A stretch of 64,000 nucleotides of DNA. It comes from Suillus spraguei (Eukaryota > Basidiomycota > Agaricomycetes > Boletales > Suillaceae). Positions 56,903 to 64,000 of this stretch are shown piece by piece; position 1 is the first letter of the stretch; each line of letters starts with the position of its first letter. The position numbers were made by a program, and so were the translations under genes. Location of the stretch: NCBI GenBank assembly GCA_016800925.1, contig JABCPU010000168.1:1-64000 (forward strand), in the 5' to 3' direction. The notes beneath the pieces are model-generated. The model had not been told where the DNA came from. It searched no databases and saw only the letters and a program-made list of their open reading frames with translations.

Positions 56903-58197
56903 ATGGGTGTTCCTTTGGACAAAGCTTCGTTCTTGGCCTTATTTCTTGAGACAGGATTTTATGGTGCGTCACCGACCAGCGCAATTCAATCTCATGGCGT
57001 CAAATTTTATCATCTCAAACATTTAACAGGCGTATTCTTTACATTGTACTGGTTGACGCTATTCGTCTTATTCAAGAAAACTGGCATTCAACGACAACTC
57101 CTTATACCCATCGCAACCTTACTACTCTGTATTGCAACAGTTGTGAGTGTGATAGTCAAACCTCTTGGGGGACTTGCTCAACACGGTGGCCTTCAGCATC
57201 TAATAATTGATTTCGTTCGAGGGCTGGAAGCCTTCGTATTTAAGGTGGATACTATTGGCCCAGATGCCTACTATTCAAACCTTGCTTCCCCGTTGGAACT
57301 TGCATCAAAGGCACTTTACATTACCCAAACCACTCTGGCTGACGGTGTCGTGGTAAGTTTCCCCACCTGAACGTTCGTTCTCCTCCTAAGTAAAGCAGGT
57401 TTGGCGATGTCATGTGCTTAATCATAGAAACCGCTTTGTAGCCATTCCTGGTTGTATCGTGCTAATAGTTAATGCGGGTGAGCGTTTCGAAAGGTATTAT
57501 TCAACCATCATCTTGTCTTGTGCCGTTTTACAGCCACCGGGTACTATGTCGTCTGGTCCCTCTCTCAAGCCTATGAGATATCCAAAATTTCCACCGCTGC
57601 TTCAGGGTGTCTCACTACGTTTTATACGTTGACCATGTTTGTCAGCCTCGCCTGCACTAGTACGTCTCTTGCACATGTTCTGCTAGCTACTGATCACCAG
57701 GATAACGTAGTGTCAATCGCATGGCAAATTTATCACACTCGTCGTTTCATGCCAGGAGGCCTTGCGGCTCTTTTACCCGTTTTCATCGTCGTCATTGAGA
57801 GCGGTGCTTTATATGCGACAAGTGTGCTTGCGCTCCTCATATCATTCTTGGTCGGATCCAATGGCGAATATATCATGCTGGGCGTTATCCCTCCTGTTGT
57901 GGTAAGTGCAATAAATTGGTTTATACATGAGTTGTTCATAATATTTTCCAGGGGATTACGTTCTGCCTCATCATTCTCCAAGTACACTTCCATGTTGGCG
58001 GCAACTCCTCAGCAGAGCAGTCCTCTGACCTAAGTACCACCCTCACCAACCTCTTTCGAGGACGAAGTACACGGGACCCTAACTTCACCATGCAACGGAT
58101 GGCTGTGCACATCACGGAGGAGACGGAGGTCGTTCAGTCTGACGTGATGTCCGCAAAGAATAGCCAACCAGTCTCAGGAAGCGTCTTTCAATTGTAG
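56903..58197 (+). CDS. Basidiomycete multi-pass (7TM-like) membrane protein
   Basis: Exons 56903-56963, 57030-57352, 57399-57477, 57534-57659, 57711-57901 and 57952-58197 give 341 residues with correct phases throughout. Hydrophobic segments occur at about residues 20-40 (VFFTLYWLTLFVLF), 50-67 (LLIPIATLLLCIATVVSVIV), 145-160 (VAIPGCIVLIVNAATGYYVV), 180-195 (LTTFYTLTMFVSLACT), 215-235 (LLPVFIVVIESGALYATSVL), 237-250 and 260-275 (VVGITFCLIILQVHF). VWRCHVLNHRNRF and IAWQIYHTRRF are the cytosolic loop signatures of a large uncharacterised Agaricomycete family related in layout to DUF6533/6534 proteins. The C-terminal tail is Ser/Thr-rich. Function unknown; a sensor or receptor role is speculation. 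Confidence 0.75.
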
Positions 58198-59208
58198 ACT
58201 AGGTCACATTCTAAATGGAGTCGGATATGCTAGCTTTGTCTCAACGGGAACCCTGGCAAGGGAGTATAGATGGTGATCGGTTCTATTCCGTCGACGTCCT
58301 ACGTAGTTTATTGTTTTGTGGCTTGCCACTAACTATCATTCTCTGCGGTTCTCTTCTTGTGCCGTTAGATAAATTGGATACCCACTGATCGGTACTTTCG
58401 CTCCAGGTATCTGGCTCGTAGTGTCATTTCACATTCACTTGGCGAGTGTTTTCACTATCAATAATATGACGGTATATAGCTGTCAATACAGGGTCAGGGT
58501 CGGAAAAGCTCTTGACTCGGACTTTGACGGTCTTACCTTGAGTTTGGGTAACTCCTAGCCCCACGAAATACAACCTCCAGCATATATACGAGAAATGCAA
58601 GCGGCTGGTTGACTGGTCGATCGATCACTGCGAGTCCTGTAAGTTCGGGGGCTAGCCCTTGTACTGCTGCTTGTCAGGGGCTCCGATTCCTCTTCGGAAG
58701 AGTCGACGTCACGGCAATCACTATTAAAGCTTGCCACATAATTCAAATCATGCAAGGTACCAAGTAAGCCTAGCTATACCACCCGTTCACACGCGTCTGC
58801 ATTCATTGACGTGCCCAAAAACGCCGCAGCGACGGGGAGGCCGTACATCTCATGATGTGGACAAGCCGCTCCGTCAGTCGCCCACCCAAAAATCTGGTAT
58901 TTCTCCGACGTTCTTACGAAGACCGCATGCCTCACTATAACCACCTACAGGCGGCCCCACCAGTAGGTACATGTGCTCACCGATTGCTCACTCTCCTGAG
59001 CCTGAGATTTATACCACGCCCACATGCTTACGGGTCATGAATTCAACGAGTCCCGACATCGACCTCGCGGTCTTCTCTCGGAAACATGGATGATCGATGA
59101 TTGGCGGGACTTCAAGTTAGTGGTGACGGCGGCCGCGACTTGATTCTTTAAATATCGTCATGCACTCAAGACTTAATTCTCTTGTTTAACGACGTCTCTC
59201 GCGCAACA
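58198..59208. other. Intergenic
   Basis: No gene recognised; promoter of the first AKR gene at its 3' end. Confidence 0.4.
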
Positions 59209-60912
59209 ATGGCTTCTGTATCTGATGTCAAGGTCGAATTCGACCCCAAGAACATGCCTTTCCGCAGGCTCGGCCCTAGTGGACTCCGAGTCCCTGTCTT
59301 CTCGCTTGGTGGATGTATGTTTCGTGTAGTAGTATTTTGCGTTTGACGGTGCTAACTGAGGACTCACATAGGGCTTACTCTTGGCGGAACTGTAATCGGT
59401 GACCCGGTGAAGGTGAGCATTAATTCCTCAGACTTCAAAATATCAGAGTATCCGACCCCCCATCAAAAGGACATTATGAAAGTCGCATTCGACAATGGTA
59501 TCAACATGTTCGATACCGCAGAGGCTTATGCAAAAGGCCAGTCTGAGCTGGAAATGTGAGGTTCTTCGACACTTTGGCGAGCATCGAAGCTGACCGTGAG
59601 GGGAAGGGGTCGTGTGATTAAGGAGCTTGGCCTCCGCCGAACAGATCTTATCATCACTACCAAACTATTCTGGGGTCTGCGCACTGGTCCCAATGATGGT
59701 GGTCTCTCGAGGAAACAGTAAGCCTCGTCTATGATTGCACTTTGGAGTGCTGACATAGTTGCAGCATTGTTGAAGGGACTAAGGAGTGTCTCGAGCGTCT
59801 TGGTCTTGACTACGTCGATGTTATCTTTGCGCACCGCCCAGATGTCTCGGGTATGGTTAGCTATATATGTCGAAGAGACCAAATCAGCTCATCTCAACTG
59901 TTTAGTCCCCATGGAAGAGATAGTGCGCGCATTCAACTGGGTGATTGAGAAGGGCTGGGTATGTTGCCTTAGTAGGAGAATGACAGCAGAGGGCTCACGG
60001 TATCTAGGCATTCTACTGGGCAACATCAGAATGGTCTGCATACGAGATTGAGGAGGCGCAACGTGAGCTTTTTGTTAGGGAGTCATGAACATTGCTGATA
60101 AGTGATTGCTGTAGATGTCGCGACGAAACTTGGGCTCCAGGGACCTATTGCGGAGCAATGCCAACATAAGTAGGTGTTCCTCATTTTTGAAATTGTGAAT
60201 TTCTGAGTCCTTGATTAGCATGTTCCATCGTGAGCGCCCCGAGAAGGAGTACCGGTAAGTCACTATCATCTTCGTTGTGGTCAGTGGCTGAGACAAATTT
60301 ACCACAGCCCTTTGTACAAGAAATACCAGCTAGGCACCACTGTCTTCTCCGCTCTTGCTAGCGGTCTTCTTACTGGAAAGGTAAGTTGCTTTCGACAAGC
60401 CAACAATCATTGTCTCATCTCGAATGTAGTACAACGCCGGTATCCCAGAGGGGACCCGTTTCTCGACGCACTCCAACTTTTTCAAGGGCACGGTGGACAG
60501 TTTGCAAAAGGAGGAGGGTCTCATAAAGATCCGCAAGGTCAATGAATTGAACGTGCTCGCAGAACAAGGTATTTCCTTCCTTGCACACAATTGTTCAAAT
60601 TGACACGCACCGAATAGAACTTGGATGCACTATCACGCACCTGGCACTTGCGTGGGTCGCAAAGAACCCGAACACAAGCACTGTCATCCTCGGAGCATCG
60701 AAACCTGAGCAAGTCCTTGACAACTTGAAGGCTCTCGACGTCATTCCCAAACTCACCCCTGAGATGATGGACAAGATTGAAGCAATTCTGCAGAACCAGC
60801 CGGCCGCCCCAGTAAGTGCTTGCCTTTGACAAATAAACTTTACCAGGCTGAAATTTTATGCTTGTAGGCAACATTTGGTCGTCCGGCACTAGATGTCAAC
60901 GGCCGTCAGTGA
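59209..60912 (+). CDS. Aldo/keto reductase (AKR6, Kv-beta-like), copy A
   Basis: A multi-exon gene starting MASVSDVKVEFDPKNMPFRR and ending FGRPALDVNGRQ. In order: LGPSGLRVPVFSLGG, WLTLGGTVIGDPVK, INMFDTAEAYAKGQSE (catalytic Asp and Tyr), LIITTKLFWG (Lys), LDYVDVIFAHRPD (His), AFYWATSEWSAYEIEEAQ, GPIAEQCQHNMFHRERPEKE, SALASGLLTGKYNAGIPEGT and ITHLALAWVAKNPNTSTVIL (NADP-binding loop GASKPEQV). The motifs are those of voltage-gated K+ channel beta-subunit-type reductases, NADPH-dependent and cytosolic. Introns are short and regularly placed, several in the same positions as in copy B. No lesion was found. Confidence 0.85.
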
Positions 60913-61829
60913 GAAGAATGATGAAATCCACCTCGTGGACAGAAAATGAGTTTCTAGTATCAATAGTTATAGAGATACCGTGACTGACTCATGTGAAAAT
61001 TAAAGTTTTGTATTGCCATGAGGTGGGTGAACACGGAGCCCCGTCGTTCGACAGATGTCTTATCTTCCTTCAAGTTCCGGCAGTAGACACTCATGACATC
61101 GCGATTGAGGTATTGACTGCAACTCGGAAGCATGTGTAAGAACTTACACATATCAGTTGTGCAAGATAGTCAGCTTAAATCGCTAGTCCACTTGCTGCGC
61201 GTCGCTTTACACCTGAAATGGGGTCTGATGGGTATGAGAATAAAGGGAGTTGATGTTGACGGCGGAAATTTTGTGTAATAAATAACACCCCTATTATTTA
61301 ATTTCGACACGAACTGGACCAAATCCAGCGGAATTCCAAAAAACTTGTCCTTTACAAGTCGAATTAGCAGTGAGCTCTGGCCGTTGCGATAAGCATCCAG
61401 GCAATCTCGGCATGACACACTTGCTCTGCTCTAATGGAGATTTCTTCTATGTTTAATGCACGATGTCAGCTAAGAATTTCACGCCTCTTCTCACTTGCTC
61501 GTCGTTGTGTTGGGTATGTAAACGAGTTCGAGCTCTCAAGTCCTCATCTCATTTGCTCGTCGTTTCGTTTTTAGCTTGTGCTCTTGCGAGACTTAGTAAG
61601 GCCAATTAAACCAGTAGGTTTAGCAGACATGATTGTATTTTTGAAACACAGCCTATATTTATAGTTCAACCTTCAAACCGCGGCGACCGGGACGCGGCTT
61701 AGACTCGGAAATTCGATGCACCAGCTTTCACATACACATTAGCACCTATATAACTTGAGCTGAAGCCATGATAAAGTCCCATCGTGCTCACAGTAAACCA
61801 CCTTACCGCACACCATCACTGTATCAGTT
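60913..61829. other. Spacer between tandem AKR genes
   Basis: About 0.9 kb with no gene; contains the promoter of copy B. Two copies of a CTCATTTGCTCGTCGTTT-like phrase occur near 61490-61570. Confidence 0.4.
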
Positions 61830-63444
61830 ATGTCTGTCAAAACAGAATTCGACCCCAAGAACATGCCGTTCCGCCGCCTGGGCCCCAGCGGCCTACGGGT
61901 TCCGGTCTTCTCACTTGGAGGATGTGAGCAACTTGCTAATTGGAACAGTATTATTATGATGCTGATAACACCCCATAGGGCTGACGCTGGGAGGAACCGT
62001 TGTTGGTGACCCTGTCAAGGTAAGGGATCGTAAATCTTCAGACTCGTACATGAACGGGGAGCCTCAATTCGTTGTCACAATCACAATCAGGAAATCATCA
62101 AAGTCGCCTTCGAGAATGGTATCAATATGTTCGACACCGCTGAGGGCTACGCAAAGGGTCACTCGGAAGTTGAAATGTGCGTACTCAAAGAAATTTTGTC
62201 GAATGAATGTAACCTGGTCTCTATGCAGGGGTCGCGTTATCAAGGAACTCAACTACCGTCGCTCTGATTTGGTTATCACCACAAAATTGTTCTTTGGTAC
62301 CCGTACTGGTCCGAACGACACTGGTCTCTCCAGAAAACAGTGCGTGCGGATAAAACTAATCAGGGAATGTGTGAACTTATCATCAACCTAGCATTATTGA
62401 AGGTACTCAGGAGTCACTGAACCGTCTTGGCCTCGACTATGTTGATGTCCTTTTCGCACACCGACCTGATTACACCAGTATGTTTTTAAGTTGTGAGCAG
62501 AAACATAGACATTGAATACATCGATTGCAGCGCCGATGGAGGAGACTGTCCGCGCTTTCAACTATGTCATCGAGAAGGGCTGGGTGAGTCTCAGCTCTCA
62601 TGTTTCTTAGTCCTACTGAAGGTCTTTGCAGGCATTCTACTGGGCTACCTCAGAATGGTCTGCCAGGGATATTGAAGAGGCTTACCGTGCGTGTTGTCTG
62701 TTTCTTGAATAACCCAACTTCAATACCCCGTCCAGATATCGCTGAGAAGTTAAACCTGATCCCTCCTATTGCTGAGCAGTGCCAGCACCAGTGAGTCGAC
62801 AAAAATATTGCGCGAGATCCAGCAACTTGATGGTGATTTAGCATGTTTCATCGTGAACGCCCCGAAAAGGAATATGCGCCTGTCTATAAGAAATATTCCG
62901 TCGGGACCACCGTTTGGTCTGCATTGGCTAGCGGCCTCCTCACCGGGAAGGTAATAAACATTCTCAAGATAGATTGCAGATCTGACTGCTGATGATTCGT
63001 GATCTTCAGTATAACAATGGTGTCCCGGCAGATTCTCGGTTCGCTGCCCACGCGGACTTCTTCAAGGACACTCTGAAGAGCCTGAATGAGGAGGAGGGTC
63101 TTGCAAAGATTCGCAAAGTTCAAGCGCTCTCCAAGCTCGCTGAGACGGAGTTAGGCTGTAGTGTTACACACTTGGCGTTGGCATGGGTTGCAAAGAATCC
63201 GAACACAAGCACTGTCATCCTCGGCGCCTCTAAGCCTGAGCAGGTGGTCGATAACTTGAAGGCACTGGACGTTATTCCCAAGCTAACGCCAGAGATCTTG
63301 GACAAAATCGAGACAATCCTTCAAAATAAACCTGCACCAACTGTGAGTGATGGTATTGAAATTTTGGATTGCGAATGCTGATCATCACCGCCCTGTCAGC
63401 CTACCTTTGGCAGGCCACCACTTGATGCCTATGGTCGTCTATAG
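61830..63444 (+). CDS. Aldo/keto reductase (AKR6, Kv-beta-like), copy B
   Basis: A tandem paralogue of copy A with a shorter start (MSVKTEFDPKNMPFRRLGPS) and the end FGRPPLDAYGRL. The catalytic set is kept: INMFDTAEGYAKGHSE, LVITTKLFFG, LDYVDVLFAHRPD, AFYWATSEWSARDIEEAY, PPIAEQCQH, MFHRERPEKEYAPVYKKYSV and ITHLALAWVAKNP-type SVTHLALAWVAKNPNTSTVI. Intron positions largely match copy A, so the pair arose by gene duplication, not retroposition. Differences cluster around the YNNGVPADSRFAAHADFFKD segment, close to the substrate loop. The separate promoters allow different regulation. Confidence 0.85.
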
Positions 63445-64000
63445 GTCGATGATTTATCGGTTCAATAATTTTATGGCACGAAAGATTGACAGCCAGAAAG
63501 TGAAGCTGTATAGTAATAGGTGAATATACCCAGAACTTTATGAGATTCCGGGACGCATGAACATCAGAGCAAAATAAAGAACTCCGAGAGATTAAGTGTT
63601 GAGGGCTGGTTGGTAGGAAACTACAATATAAACGGCGTTGGTAAAGAACAGACGTCAAAACATTCTGGATTTAAAGGTGATTCGGTCAGTCCAAGTCTGT
63701 GCCTGCCACTTCGGAGTCAATGCACCTTCCAAAGAAGGTTGCACAGGAGAGTGATGTCGGTTTTTGCCAAGGAGGCGGTGTGCATCGCCCAATCTAAAGG
63801 TTTCTCTTGATTCCTTACCTGATTGGATACAGCCACCAGACGGTGTGTATATCCCACACTGCTTATATCACAATAGCGTCACCAGGTCAACTGCACAGCC
63901 GAGCAGGACACGCATTAGCAAAAATATGGAATGTGTCATTCTTGTCATAAAAACAACCTAAACCAGTGCGAGATTGATACTCCACCAGCACGAGTCAACC
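63445..64000. other. Intergenic to window end
   Basis: No gene recognised; ORFs at 63610-63810 and 63764-63961 lack family features. Confidence 0.4.

Overview
The window is nuclear DNA from a filamentous basidiomycete, most likely a mushroom-forming Agaricomycete. Genes carry many short introns of about 45-65 nt with GT-AG (occasionally GC-AG) ends. The gene families also fit: a DUF6534 membrane protein, a basidiomycete multi-pass (7TM-like) membrane protein, a GPI-anchored chitin deacetylase, F-box relics of the Agaricomycete type, a small secreted Cys-rich protein and AKR6 reductases. I cannot name the species. All exon coordinates were read by eye and may be off by 1-2 nt.

Region 1 (1-8.4 kb) and region 3 (19.6-26.4 kb) are accessory DNA. 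They hold decayed copies of one F-box gene family and are largely inverted copies of each other, separated by about 12 kb of single-copy DNA. Because the arms are homologous, one arm often keeps the empty site of an insertion in the other. This let me define several mobile elements exactly: a TIR element family of about 272 bp with 2-bp target duplications (three copies), two solo LTRs of about 477 bp with perfect 5-bp duplications, a 292-bp LTR-like insertion, and a 128/129-bp TG...CA element family (two copies) rich in hairpins.

Region 2 (8.9-19.5 kb) holds a conserved charged protein gene with three apparent -1 frameshifts, a METTL21-type methyltransferase, a GON7-like KEOPS subunit, a decayed minus-strand gene and a chitin deacetylase with one apparent 1-nt deficit.

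Region 4 (27-64 kb) is mostly ordinary gene space: a pyruvate dehydrogenase E1-beta pseudogene, a 47-residue secreted Cys-rich protein, an IRC24-like SDR, a homeodomain factor, mitochondrial uL2m divergent from the RuvBL2/Reptin helicase, a DUF6534 membrane protein, a 2OG-Fe(II) oxygenase, a large SHOC1/ZIP2-like (XPF-fold) meiotic protein, two small basic-region proteins, cofactor-independent phosphoglycerate mutase, a multi-pass membrane protein and a tandem pair of AKR6 aldo/keto reductases. I see no operon-like pathway cluster. The most notable items are the precisely bounded small transposable elements, the inverted duplication, the long hairpins and the ZIP2-like gene.
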